The notes under the pieces were generated by a model that saw nothing but the letters and a program-made list of their open reading frames with translations, was not told the DNA's origin and did no database searches. Source: SHZI01 sp032122615 (GTDB lineage Bacteria; Pseudomonadota; Gammaproteobacteria; Steroidobacterales; GCA-2729495). From it: a stretch of DNA of 16,438 nt. This document shows positions 1 through 7,476 of this stretch, in pieces. The first letter of the stretch is position 1. The number at the start of each line of letters is the position of its first letter. The position numbers and the translations under genes are program-made. The stretch lies in the NCBI GenBank assembly GCA_032122615.1, contig JAQBGF010000038.1, forward strand, positions 1-16,438. Reading direction: 5' to 3'.

Positions 1-56
1 TAATTAGTATTCGACCCGTAAATCTCCTACCAGGGCCAGCCAAACCCGACGATGCT

Positions 57-129
57 GTCGGTGCGCCTTATGGCGCGACGGTAAATAGTGACATACCCAA
101 TTTCGGGTCGCGCCTGATGGCGCTCCTAC
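57..129. repeat. REP doublet (REPIN-like) downstream of the MAPEG gene
   Basis: Two 23-nt palindrome-bearing units lie in opposite orientation: 57-79 on the plus strand and 107-129 on the minus strand. I count 18 of 23 matching positions between them. Each has a perfect 5-bp GCGCC/GGCGC stem around a 4-nt loop (stems 63-67/72-76 and 110-114/119-123). The units are 27 nt apart, so the pair can fold into one long cruciform. The outer end of the second unit reads GTAGGAGCGCC on the minus strand, resembling REP heads of Pseudomonas and xanthomonads as I recall them. Related pieces lie further left: a CCGAC/GTCGG hairpin at 46-61, CGACCCG at 12-18 complementary to 104-110, and a second copy of CTCCTAC at 24-30 matching 123-129. 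The minus-strand stop codon at 126-128 is inside the unit. Copy number in the genome is unknown. Confidence 0.65.
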
Positions 130-509
130 GTCAGGCTGAGGATCGCCCCAACGAGAGTTCCAATCACCAGGATTACGTTCGGCAGGAATGACAGACCGAA
201 GCCCACCGAGCGCTTCTTGGGGTCCGCGAGGTAACCATTGAGGTAGACCGCCCTGCCGATAATAAACACCACCCCGAGTCCCGCGGCCCAGACGGTGCTC
301 ACGTACAAGCCGAAGAACCAAGCCGACGGCACGAACACGATCAGCTGTTCCAGTGTGTTCTGTTGCACCCGGAAGTACCGCTCGAAGGTCGGATGCCCCG
401 TTATGGCGGGCGCGTCCACATGGCAACGAACGCGGGCACGGCCAACGAGCAGGCTGAACGCAATGTACTCGATGAGCGCGAGCGAGATGACTGCAGCAAC
501 CAGTCCCAT
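126..509 (-). CDS. MAPEG family membrane protein
   Basis: A 127-residue, very hydrophobic protein with about four predicted membrane segments (roughly residues 3-22, 53-72, 74-90 and 105-125). The segment ERYFRVQQNTLEQ near residues 43-55, followed by a hydrophobic helix, is the typical signature of the MAPEG family (membrane-associated proteins in eicosanoid and glutathione metabolism), and the length fits bacterial members. Family members are integral membrane trimers, several of which use glutathione as a thiol substrate; the role of bacterial copies is mostly undefined, so no substrate is assigned. The ATG at 509 has a good ribosome-binding site (GGGAG, about 7 nt upstream). It lies 40 nt after mtgA in the same direction and is probably the last gene of the operon. 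Its TAG stop is part of the REP unit that follows. Confidence 0.85.
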   Translation of the reverse strand: MGLVAAVISLALIEYIAFSLLVGRARVRCHVDAPAITGHPTFERYFRVQQNTLEQLIVFVPSAWFFGLYVSTVWAAGLGVVFIIGRAVYLNGYLADPKKRSVGFGLSFLPNVILVIGTLVGAILSLT

Positions 510-549
510 GGAATTTCTCCCGAACGAAACCTGTGCACAGCCTAACGGG

Positions 550-1248
550 TCACCGCGCGGGCTGCCAGCGGGCCGGGGGTAATTCCTTCTCCAGACGACG
601 GGCGTGGTGCTGCACCCACTGCTGGCGGCGCCTCGTATAACGGGATGGATTGCTCACACGGAACTGCCGCGGGTTTGGCAGGATGGCGGCCAGAAGTGCC
701 GCTTCCGGCTCATTCAATGCAGCCGCTGGCTTGCGAAAGTACTGCCGGGCCGCCACCTCGACACCAAATAGCTGCGGACCAAACTGCGCGACATTCAGAT
801 ACATCTCCAGGATTCGCTCCTTCGGCCACAGCCGCTCCACCCACAGGGTGAACCAGGCCTCCAGGCCCTTGCGCAACCAGCTCCGCCCAGGCCAGAGCCA
901 GAGATTCTTGGCCACCTGCTGGCTGATTGTTGAGGCGCCGCGCACGGGGCGGCCCTGCCCGTTCCCGCTCCAGACCTTGCGGATGGAGTCGAAATCGAAA
1001 CCGGAGTGACGAAAGAATTTCTGGTCTTCCGCGGCCAGCACGGCGAGCGCCGCGGGGCGGCTGATCCGCTCGCGAGGAACCCAGTCGTAACCGACGTCCG
1101 CCGACAGGCTCTTCTGCCCCAGCCAGTTTTGCAGCATGAAGCTGGTCGTCAGAGGAGGCAGCCAGCGTAGAGGCAGGACCAGCAGCACTGTGAGGGCGAC
1201 AATGCCAAGCGCCGAACCCAGCGCAAGTCGTCCCAAGCTGCGCGACAA
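550..1248 (-). CDS. mtgA: monofunctional biosynthetic peptidoglycan transglycosylase
   Basis: A family 51 glycosyltransferase that polymerises lipid II into glycan strands at the periplasmic face of the inner membrane. From the TTG at 1248 it is 232 residues, close to the E. coli enzyme (about 240). One membrane anchor spans residues 8-26, followed by the catalytic domain: AAEDQKFF with the catalytic glutamate at residue 74, then RGASTISQQVAKNL, RKGLEAWFTLWVE, and the late AALLAAILPNP motif. There is no transpeptidase domain, which separates it from bifunctional PBPs. The start is uncertain: the frame stays open to a GTG at 1449, but that would overlap lptE by about 160 nt. A GTG at 1347 and an ATG at 1395 are further options, and none has a convincing ribosome-binding site. 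It follows lptE at the place where E. coli has holA. Confidence 0.9.
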   Translation of the reverse strand: MSRSLGRLALGSALGIVALTVLLVLPLRWLPPLTTSFMLQNWLGQKSLSADVGYDWVPRERISRPAALAVLAAEDQKFFRHSGFDFDSIRKVWSGNGQGRPVRGASTISQQVAKNLWLWPGRSWLRKGLEAWFTLWVERLWPKERILEMYLNVAQFGPQLFGVEVAARQYFRKPAAALNEPEAALLAAILPNPRQFRVSNPSRYTRRRQQWVQHHARRLEKELPPARWQPAR

Positions 1249-1288
1249 GGAGCGACGGGAGACAGCAACGGACCGGGCCCGCCCGGAT

Positions 1289-1786
1289 TTAGTCGATCGC
1301 CGCGAGCCGACTGGTAACGAGGCCCACCAGGTCGCCGGCGATAGCACGGCGGATGTTTTCTTCCTCGTTGGCCTTGCCGAGTACCTGGGTTTCATCAAAG
1401 GCAAAATCCCGAGTGAGGGCGAACTGTTCCGCCGGTACTGCCTCAACACCGTCGACGTCTACCGAAAAGCGGATCCGGTAGTACACCTCATACTCGGCCG
1501 GCACATTGCGGGCCGTGACGGACAGCAGGCGCCGTCCGGTATCGTCGGTCCGTATCCTGATGATCGTACGCGCTTCGACCGGATCATCCGTCAGCCTGAC
1601 TTCGCTCCGCCGCAACACGGTAACAAGCTCCCGGTAGAACAGGCTATAGCGGTCGCCAGTGTCAATGTGGACGACCGCCATCTGCGGGGGATACTCCGGC
1701 GTGCCCCGGAAATGGAAGCCGCAGCCGGCCAGCGACAGCAGCAGGACTGCCCCGAGGCAACGCAGCCACCGATCAGACAACCACAT
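1289..1786 (-). CDS. lptE: LPS assembly lipoprotein LptE
   Basis: Outer-membrane lipoprotein that plugs and assembles the LptD translocon, which inserts lipopolysaccharide into the outer leaflet. The protein has 165 residues. The N-terminus is a lipoprotein signal: basic start, hydrophobic core at residues 11-20 and lipobox LAGC with the lipidated cysteine at residue 22, followed by GFHFRG, typical of the family. The rest fits an LptE-type alpha/beta fold. The ATG at 1786 is chosen because it places the lipobox correctly and has GGGGA 9 nt upstream; a longer frame reaches 1858 but gives an unlikely N-terminus. It overlaps the end of leuS by 14 nt, suggesting translational coupling, and the leuS-lptE pairing matches E. 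coli. Lnt, encoded two genes upstream, would N-acylate this lipoprotein. Confidence 0.93.
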   Translation of the reverse strand: MWLSDRWLRCLGAVLLLSLAGCGFHFRGTPEYPPQMAVVHIDTGDRYSLFYRELVTVLRRSEVRLTDDPVEARTIIRIRTDDTGRRLLSVTARNVPAEYEVYYRIRFSVDVDGVEAVPAEQFALTRDFAFDETQVLGKANEEENIRRAIAGDLVGLVTSRLAAID

Positions 1787-4403
1787 TAACGAGTTTCCCC
1801 GGGACAACAATAACCTTGCGCACCGCCTGGTCGCCGACAAAGCGCTGGACATTGCCATCGGCCAGCGCGGCGGCGCGCACCTCGGCCTCAGGCGCGTCGG
1901 CAGCCACGGTTACCCGCCCGCGCAACTTGCCGTTGACCTGCACGACGATTTCACGTGTTTCGGCCTTAAGGGCGTCAGCATCGGGACGGGGCCAGGGCTG
2001 ATCGATGATAGCGACCTCGTGACCGAGTACGTGCCAGAGCCGGTGACAGATGTGCGGCACTATCGGTGACAGCATGAGGATCATAAGCTCCAGAGCTTCC
2101 TGGATAACGCTCCGGTCAGCCGGCGCCAAGGCCGGAGCACGATTCACCGCGTTCAGTAACTCCATGACCGCGGCAATCGCCGTATTGAAGGTGTGCCGGC
2201 GACCGAGATCGTCGGAAACCTTGACCAGGGTCTGGTGCACCTGTCGGCGCAGGACCTTCTGGCCCTCATTGAGGTCCGCCGGCGCCACCGGACCGGCCGC
2301 GCCGCCGGACACATGCGTGTGCACGGCTTTCCAGATGCGCTTTAAGAAGCGGGACGCTCCCTGCACTCCCTCGTCCGACCATTCGAGAGTCTGTTCGGGT
2401 GGCGCCGTGAACATCGTGAATAGCCTGGCGGTGTCTGCGCCGAGCGTGTCCACCAGCGTTTGCGGATCGACGCCGTTGTTTTTCGACTTCGACATGGTGC
2501 CAATGCCACCCGACTCGACGGGCTGACCATCGACCAGCAGCACGGCTGTAGTGCCACCCTTGCCGTCGTCGTGCTCCTCAATTTCGGTCGGGTTGTAATA
2601 CGCGATGCGACCCGAAGCCGTTTTCCGGTAGTAGATGCCGTTCAGCACCATGCCCTGGGTCAGCAACCTGGCAAACGGCTCGTCGAGATCTACCAAACCC
2701 AGGTCACGCATCACCCGCGTCCAGAAACGGGAGTACAGAAGGTGGAGGATCGCGTGCTCAATGCCACCGATGTACTGGTCCACGGGCAGCCAGTACCGCA
2801 CGCGCTCGTCGACCATGGCCTCGTGGCTATCGGCGCAGGCAAAACGCAGGAAGTACCAGGACGAATCGACGAAGGTGTCCATGGTGTCTGTCTCGCGCCG
2901 GGCCGGCTTCCCGCAGGTCGGACACTCGCAGCGCAGAAAATCGTCGCGATTGCGCAGCGGATTGCCGCTGCCGTCCGGTATGCAGTCCTCGGGCAGGACG
3001 ACCGGCAATTGCTCGTCGGGCACCGGAACCGCACCGCAGGATTCGCAGTGAACGATCGGTATCGGCGTACCCCAGTAACGCTGGCGGGAGATACCCCAGT
3101 CGCGGAGCCGAAACTGCACGCGCTTGCGACCGAGGCCCTTGCTCTCCAGGGCGGCTGCTATGGCATCGACGGCGGCCTGGAACTCCAGCCCGTCGAACGC
3201 CCCGGAATTCATTGTGATTCCGTGCTCCGCATAGGCCGCCTGCCAGGGCGCGGCAGTGTCGGCGTACGCACCCGTCTTTGACCCGATCACGCAACGGATC
3301 GGGAGCTGGTACTTCGTGGCAAATTCAAAATCCCGTTCATCGTGGGCCGGCACAGCCATCACGGCGCCCTCGCCGTAGCCCATGAGCACGTAGTTGGCCA
3401 CCCAGACCGGGAGACGGGCCCCGGACAGCGGGTGCGTAACATGGAGGCCGGTAGCCATGCCACGTTTCTCGGCAGTGGCGACGTCTGCTTCCATTACGCT
3501 GCCCCGCTTGCACTCATCAACGAAGGCTGCGAGCGACAGATTCGATCGGGCTGCGGCAGTCGCCAGCGGGTGTTCGGCGGCGACGGCACAATAGGTGGCG
3601 CCCTGCAGCGTATCCGCGCGGGTGGTAAAGACCTTGAGGGCTCCATCGGCGCCCATGGCCTCTCGGGTCGATGAGTGGAACGGAAAATCGATTTCGACAC
3701 CTGCACTGCGTCCGATCCAGTTGGCCTGCATCAGGCGCACGCGTTCCGGCCAGTCGGCGAGGGTATCGAGGGCCTCCAGAAGCTCGTCGGCGTACGCCGT
3801 GATCCGCATGTAGTACATCGGGATCTCGCGCTTCTCGATCACAGCCCCCGTGCGCCAACCCCGGCCGTCAATGACCTGCTCGTTGGCAAGAACCGTCTGG
3901 TCCAGCGGATCCCAGTTGACGGTCCCTGTGGTCTGGTAGACGAGTCCCTTCTCCAGCAGTCGCAGGAACAACCACTGGTTCCAGCGGTAATACTCCGGCT
4001 CACAAGTGGCGAGTTCGCGACTCCAGTCGATACCAAGCCCCAGAGACTGGAGCTGCCGCCGCATGTAGGCGATGTTGTCCCGGGTCCAGGTTGCGGGGGC
4101 CACGCCCCTTGCCATGGCGGCGTTCTCCGCCGGCAAGCCGAAGGCATCCCAGCCCATGGGCTGCAGCACGTTGCGCCCGAGCATGCGCTGGTGCCGGGCG
4201 ATGACGTCGCCAATGGTGTAGTTGCGCACGTGGCCCATGTGCAGTCGCCCGCTGGGGTACGGGAACATGCACAGGCAGTAGAACTTGTCGCGGGCCGGAT
4301 CTTCCACCGCCCGGAAGCACTCGTGGTCAGTCCACCAGCGCTGGGCTTCGGCTTCTACGGCTTGCGGGTTGTACTCGGCGAGGCTGTGGGAATATTCGCT
4401 CAC
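1773..4403 (-). CDS. leuS: leucyl-tRNA synthetase
   Basis: Class I aminoacyl-tRNA synthetase that charges tRNA-Leu in the cytoplasm. At 876 residues it is the usual size (E. coli 860). In order: the HIGH motif as HMGH at residues 55-58; the CP1 editing domain at about 225-420, including TTRADTLQGATY and the MAVPAHDERDFEFA segment with the conserved aspartate; a cysteine-rich zinc-type insertion at about 452-495 (CESC and CPTC pairs); DTFVDSSWYFLRF; the KMSKS loop as TMSKS at 636-640, with the second lysine at 639 kept; then the anticodon-binding and C-terminal tRNA-binding domains. The start is GTG at 4403, which gives the normal N-terminus, but no clear ribosome-binding site precedes it. The 81-nt gap after lnt could hold a promoter, but none is convincing. 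Transcribed with lnt upstream and lptE downstream. Confidence 0.98.
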   Translation of the reverse strand: MSEYSHSLAEYNPQAVEAEAQRWWTDHECFRAVEDPARDKFYCLCMFPYPSGRLHMGHVRNYTIGDVIARHQRMLGRNVLQPMGWDAFGLPAENAAMARGVAPATWTRDNIAYMRRQLQSLGLGIDWSRELATCEPEYYRWNQWLFLRLLEKGLVYQTTGTVNWDPLDQTVLANEQVIDGRGWRTGAVIEKREIPMYYMRITAYADELLEALDTLADWPERVRLMQANWIGRSAGVEIDFPFHSSTREAMGADGALKVFTTRADTLQGATYCAVAAEHPLATAAARSNLSLAAFVDECKRGSVMEADVATAEKRGMATGLHVTHPLSGARLPVWVANYVLMGYGEGAVMAVPAHDERDFEFATKYQLPIRCVIGSKTGAYADTAAPWQAAYAEHGITMNSGAFDGLEFQAAVDAIAAALESKGLGRKRVQFRLRDWGISRQRYWGTPIPIVHCESCGAVPVPDEQLPVVLPEDCIPDGSGNPLRNRDDFLRCECPTCGKPARRETDTMDTFVDSSWYFLRFACADSHEAMVDERVRYWLPVDQYIGGIEHAILHLLYSRFWTRVMRDLGLVDLDEPFARLLTQGMVLNGIYYRKTASGRIAYYNPTEIEEHDDGKGGTTAVLLVDGQPVESGGIGTMSKSKNNGVDPQTLVDTLGADTARLFTMFTAPPEQTLEWSDEGVQGASRFLKRIWKAVHTHVSGGAAGPVAPADLNEGQKVLRRQVHQTLVKVSDDLGRRHTFNTAIAAVMELLNAVNRAPALAPADRSVIQEALELMILMLSPIVPHICHRLWHVLGHEVAIIDQPWPRPDADALKAETREIVVQVNGKLRGRVTVAADAPEAEVRAAALADGNVQRFVGDQAVRKVIVVPGKLVNVVV

Positions 4404-4484
4404 TGGACAGGCTGGCTACGGTCGACTGAAACAGGGGCGCCAAGGATACAACGCCCGATCAGCCGGTAGTTCCCTGGCCAGTAC

Positions 4485-6014
4485 TTAAGCGGGCCGGTCC
4501 TGGCGGTGGACCGAATGGTAGCCGAGCAATCCGGAGGACCAGCCGAGCGCCGCCACAATCAGCAATACACACGCTGACAGCACCGGCCAGTTCCCGAATC
4601 GCACCCAGGGCGTGGCCCCCTGCCGCGGCTGGACCAGCGCGGAGACGACAACGGCCTGGAACTGCTCTCCCTGCTGGACGATCCTGCCGTGCGGATCGAT
4701 GACCGCGGTAATTCCCGTGTTCGTACTCCGCAGCATAAACCGGCCGGACTCGAGCGCCCGGTAACGTGCCATCTGCAGATGCTGGTGCGGAGCGATCGAA
4801 TTCCCGAACCAGCCGTCATTACTGACATTCACCAGAAGACCGGCTTCCGGCAGGAAATCCCTGAGCTCATCGCCAAAGGCGTCCTCGTAGCAAATACTCG
4901 GCGCCAGCGCGACGCTCCCCACCATGAGCGGTCGCTGGCCGTCCAGGCCGGGTGTGATGTCGGTGTAAGGGAGATTCATCAGGCGCAATACGTTGCGGAT
5001 GAACTCAGGAACCGGAAAGTATTCGCCAAAAGGCACGAGGTGACGCTTGTGGTACACGCCGGTCCCCGCCCCGACCGTCAGCAGTGAGTTGCGGAATTCT
5101 CCGGTGCCGAAATCGAACGTGAGAATGCCGAGGATCAGCTCCTGCCGGCGCGCCTTCATGAGTTCGCGCATGCTGCGCAGGAAATCTTCTTCCTCGTGGG
5201 CAAGCGCAGGGATGGCCGCCTCGGGCCAGATGATGAGGTCGGCCTGGTCCACGTTGAGCGTGAGATCACTAAAAAGCGCTTTGGTCGTCTCCAGCTCCTC
5301 AAGCAGCCACTTCCGGTCCTGGGTGATCCCGCCCTGGATCAGCGCCACATTCAGCGGTTCGCCGGCAGGTGCAGTCCACTCACGGCCAGTCAACATCGCT
5401 GTTGATAACGCCACAGCCGCGACTAAGCCAAGCCCGATAATTCGCGCCCGGTTCGGACCGATCAGCGCAACGGCCAGAGCGCCAGCGAGCAAGGCCACCA
5501 GAAGGCTGACTCCATGCACGCCAATAACCGGCGCCCACGCCGCCAATGGGCCATCAATCTGGCCGTAGCCGAGACTCAACCACGGAAATCCACTGAACAG
5601 CCAGCCCCTCAGCCATTCCACTCCGACCCACACCGCCGGCATCAGCGCCAGCACCCGCCAAGCCGGGTCGCGAACCGCCGACAACCCGGACAGCAAGCCC
5701 CATACGGCTACGTACAGGGCCATCAGGACGATCAGCGCCGCGCACAACGCCACGGCAATCGGCGGTACGACTCCGCCTACATCATGAATGCTGATGTAGA
5801 GCCAGTAGGTACCGGTTGTAAACGCACCAAATCCGAACCAGAAGCCGCGCAGGCTGCGTTCCCGTCCGGAGGCGCCCTCGGTAACCAGGAATAGCACCGC
5901 CAGCAGCACAGGCGCGAGCCACCAGTGGCCGAACGGCGCGAAACTGAGCGGCAGCGCGGCCCCGGTAGCCGTTGCGACGAATCGCCCGCGGGAGGTCAGG
6001 ACGCGACGGAGCAA
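4485..6014 (-). CDS. lnt: apolipoprotein N-acyltransferase
   Basis: Inner-membrane enzyme that transfers the third acyl chain from phospholipid to the N-terminal cysteine of lipoproteins, the last step of lipoprotein maturation before Lol export. The protein has 509 residues: an N-terminal block of membrane helices (about 10-210), a periplasmic nitrilase-type domain (about 220-465), and a final helix at about 476-495. The catalytic triad is visible: E265 in WPEAAIP, K323 in YHKRHLVPFGEY, and C375 in SICYEDAF, followed by NVSNDGWFGNS at 396-405. The start is TTG at 6014, supported by GGGAAG with a 7-nt spacing and by the normal N-terminus (FAPFGHWWLAP). It lies 31 nt after ybeX, as in the E. 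coli ybeX-lnt pair. Confidence 0.97.
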   Translation of the reverse strand: MLRRVLTSRGRFVATATGAALPLSFAPFGHWWLAPVLLAVLFLVTEGASGRERSLRGFWFGFGAFTTGTYWLYISIHDVGGVVPPIAVALCAALIVLMALYVAVWGLLSGLSAVRDPAWRVLALMPAVWVGVEWLRGWLFSGFPWLSLGYGQIDGPLAAWAPVIGVHGVSLLVALLAGALAVALIGPNRARIIGLGLVAAVALSTAMLTGREWTAPAGEPLNVALIQGGITQDRKWLLEELETTKALFSDLTLNVDQADLIIWPEAAIPALAHEEEDFLRSMRELMKARRQELILGILTFDFGTGEFRNSLLTVGAGTGVYHKRHLVPFGEYFPVPEFIRNVLRLMNLPYTDITPGLDGQRPLMVGSVALAPSICYEDAFGDELRDFLPEAGLLVNVSNDGWFGNSIAPHQHLQMARYRALESGRFMLRSTNTGITAVIDPHGRIVQQGEQFQAVVVSALVQPRQGATPWVRFGNWPVLSACVLLIVAALGWSSGLLGYHSVHRQDRPA

Positions 6015-6027
6015 TGGCTGGCTTCCC
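6012..6027 (-). promoter_or_regulatory. ribosome-binding site and TTG start of lnt
   Basis: On the minus strand GGGAAG (6027-6022) is separated by 7 nt from TTG (6014-6012). No ATG or GTG lies near in the same frame, so this strong site decides the start of lnt. Confidence 0.65.
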
Positions 6028-6045
6028 GGCGCCAGGTGATACAGG

Positions 6046-6918
6046 TCAGGCGACGGCCACGTCGCCGTCGGCGGGCGCGGACGAGCCGCGCGTCACCTCG
6101 ACGCTTTGAATGCGCCGCCGGTCCGCCTGCAGCACGCGAAAACGAAAGTCGCCAAGTTGCAGGGTTTCGCCCTTGCGCGGCAGCCGGCCGAGTTCGTGCA
6201 TCACGAGTCCGCCCACGGTGTCGTAATTCTGGTCGTCCAGGCTGGCACCAAAGAACTCGTTGAACTCCTCGATCCGGGTCAGGGCGTGCACGTGGTAACG
6301 GCCGGGGTCCTGCAGCTGGATTGGCATGGTCTCGGCGGGGTCGTGCTCGTCGTCGATCTCGCCAACGATTTCTTCAAGAACGTCCTCGATGGTCAGCAGC
6401 CCGGTGATGCCCCCGTACTCGTCCACCACAATGGCAATGTGATTGCGGCTGCCGCGAAACTCCTTGAGCAGGGCATTCAACCGCTTGCTCTCGGGAATGA
6501 AGGTGGCTGGCCGGATGTAGCGGGAGACGTCAAAGGGCTGGTCGGGCCTGGCAACAAAATGGCGGAGCACGTCTTTTGCGAGGAGGATTCCGACGACCTC
6601 TTCGCGATCGTGACCAATGACGGGAAAACGGGAATGGCCGCTTGCCACGATGGCCTTCAGCAGTTCGTCGCGCGGAGCGTCCCGCTCGAGTACGACCATC
6701 TGGGACCGGGGCACCATGACATCGCGGACCTGGGTTTCAGACACTGCCAGGACGCCCTCGAGCATGGCGAGTTCCTCGGCATCCAGCACCGTCTGGGCGT
6801 GAGACTGGCGGAGCCAGTCCAGAAGGTCTTCGCGGGTAGCTGCCTCGCCCTTGAGCACGCGCCGCAGCCGCCCGTACCAAGTACCGCCGGAGCGGTGGTC
6901 GGAGTCGTCGTCAGTCAT
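6046..6918 (-). CDS. ybeX: CBS/CorC-HlyC domain protein YbeX
   Basis: A 290-residue soluble protein, also named CorC. In order: an acidic N-terminus (MTDDDSD); a helical linker; VRDVMVPRSQM at about 65-75, the start of paired CBS domains that run to about 190 and end in the family sequence VDEYGGITGLLTIEDVLEEIVGEI; then a CorC_HlyC transporter-associated domain at about 205-280. It lacks the DUF21 membrane domain of larger relatives. CBS pairs usually bind adenine nucleotides. The family has been linked to magnesium/cobalt efflux and, in E. coli, to ribosome maturation; the exact role is unsettled. It sits 51 nt after ybeY and 31 nt before lnt in the conserved order. The ATG at 6918 has no strong ribosome-binding site in front. 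The C-terminal tail of about 10 residues is low-complexity. Confidence 0.94.
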   Translation of the reverse strand: MTDDDSDHRSGGTWYGRLRRVLKGEAATREDLLDWLRQSHAQTVLDAEELAMLEGVLAVSETQVRDVMVPRSQMVVLERDAPRDELLKAIVASGHSRFPVIGHDREEVVGILLAKDVLRHFVARPDQPFDVSRYIRPATFIPESKRLNALLKEFRGSRNHIAIVVDEYGGITGLLTIEDVLEEIVGEIDDEHDPAETMPIQLQDPGRYHVHALTRIEEFNEFFGASLDDQNYDTVGGLVMHELGRLPRKGETLQLGDFRFRVLQADRRRIQSVEVTRGSSAPADGDVAVA

Positions 6919-6969
6919 GGGGGCATTCTACCGGGTTCCAGGTATCCCCTCCCGTGGCCGCGCAACTCC

Positions 6970-7476
6970 TTACTTCGTTACATAAGGGTCCGCGATGCCG
7001 AGACCGGCCAGAATCCGGGTTTCCAGGGCCTCCATCCGGGCGGCATCGGCCTCTTCGTCGTGCGTATACCCCAGCAGATGCAGGGTCCCGTGGACAATCA
7101 GGTGCGCGAGGTGGTGCCCAGGGGCCTTCTCCTGCTCGGCGGCTTCGCGGAACACCACCGGGAGGCAGATTACGAGGTCGCCGTACTCAAGGGGCATTCC
7201 TGCTGGCCGTGCTACGCCCGGACGTGGCCCCGGAAAAGCGAGGACGTTGGTCGCCCCCTGCTTGTGCCGCCAGGTCGCATTGAGGCGGGCGCCTTCCTCC
7301 AGGCCCACCAGCCGAAGACTGACGGCCCCATCAACTGCCAACGCCTCGCGGTCCGCGGCGGCGGCGTTCAAGGAGGCCCTGATCCAGGTGGGAAAATCGG
7401 CACCGGCGGGTAGCGCCGGCATATCAGCGGCGAGCTGGATATCCAGCTCAAGGCCGGGCGCCCTATTGGCCGCCAT
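6970..7476 (-). CDS. ybeY: endoribonuclease YbeY, rRNA maturation factor
   Basis: Zinc-dependent single-strand endoribonuclease needed for 16S rRNA 3'-end maturation and ribosome quality control. The 168-residue protein carries the family's metal site near the C-terminus, HGTLHLLGYTH, with histidines at 129, 133 and 139, followed by an acidic DEEADAARME helix. The central segment RHKQGATNVLAFP matches the family's conserved TDVLSFP-type strand. The ATG at 7476 is chosen because it gives family length, has AAGG just upstream, and overlaps the ybeZ stop by 14 nt; the open frame to 7551 would add 25 unrelated residues. The ybeZ-ybeY-ybeX order is conserved in gammaproteobacteria. The usual aspartate before the third histidine is threonine here. 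Confidence 0.95.
   Translation of the reverse strand: MAANRAPGLELDIQLAADMPALPAGADFPTWIRASLNAAAADREALAVDGAVSLRLVGLEEGARLNATWRHKQGATNVLAFPGPRPGVARPAGMPLEYGDLVICLPVVFREAAEQEKAPGHHLAHLIVHGTLHLLGYTHDEEADAARMEALETRILAGLGIADPYVTK

Noticed and set aside
4..426. 140-residue minus-strand frame across the left edge
   Set aside because: It is out of frame with the well-supported MAPEG gene, is Arg/Gly-rich as GC shadows are, and runs through the REP doublet.
550..1449. Full 299-residue version of mtgA
   Set aside because: It would overlap lptE by about 160 nt and add about 67 residues beyond family length; the shorter start is favoured though not proven.
2460..4469. Two long plus-strand frames (2460-3281 and 3675-4469) opposite leuS
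   Set aside because: Both are mirror images of conserved leuS sequence and show no family features.
4404..4484. Terminator or promoter in the lnt-leuS gap
   Set aside because: No stem with a T-tract and no convincing -35/-10 pair; left unannotated.
6106..7413. 435-residue plus-strand frame opposite ybeX and ybeY
   Set aside because: It spans two conserved minus-strand genes and their gap, with no ribosome-binding logic or known motif; a compositional shadow.
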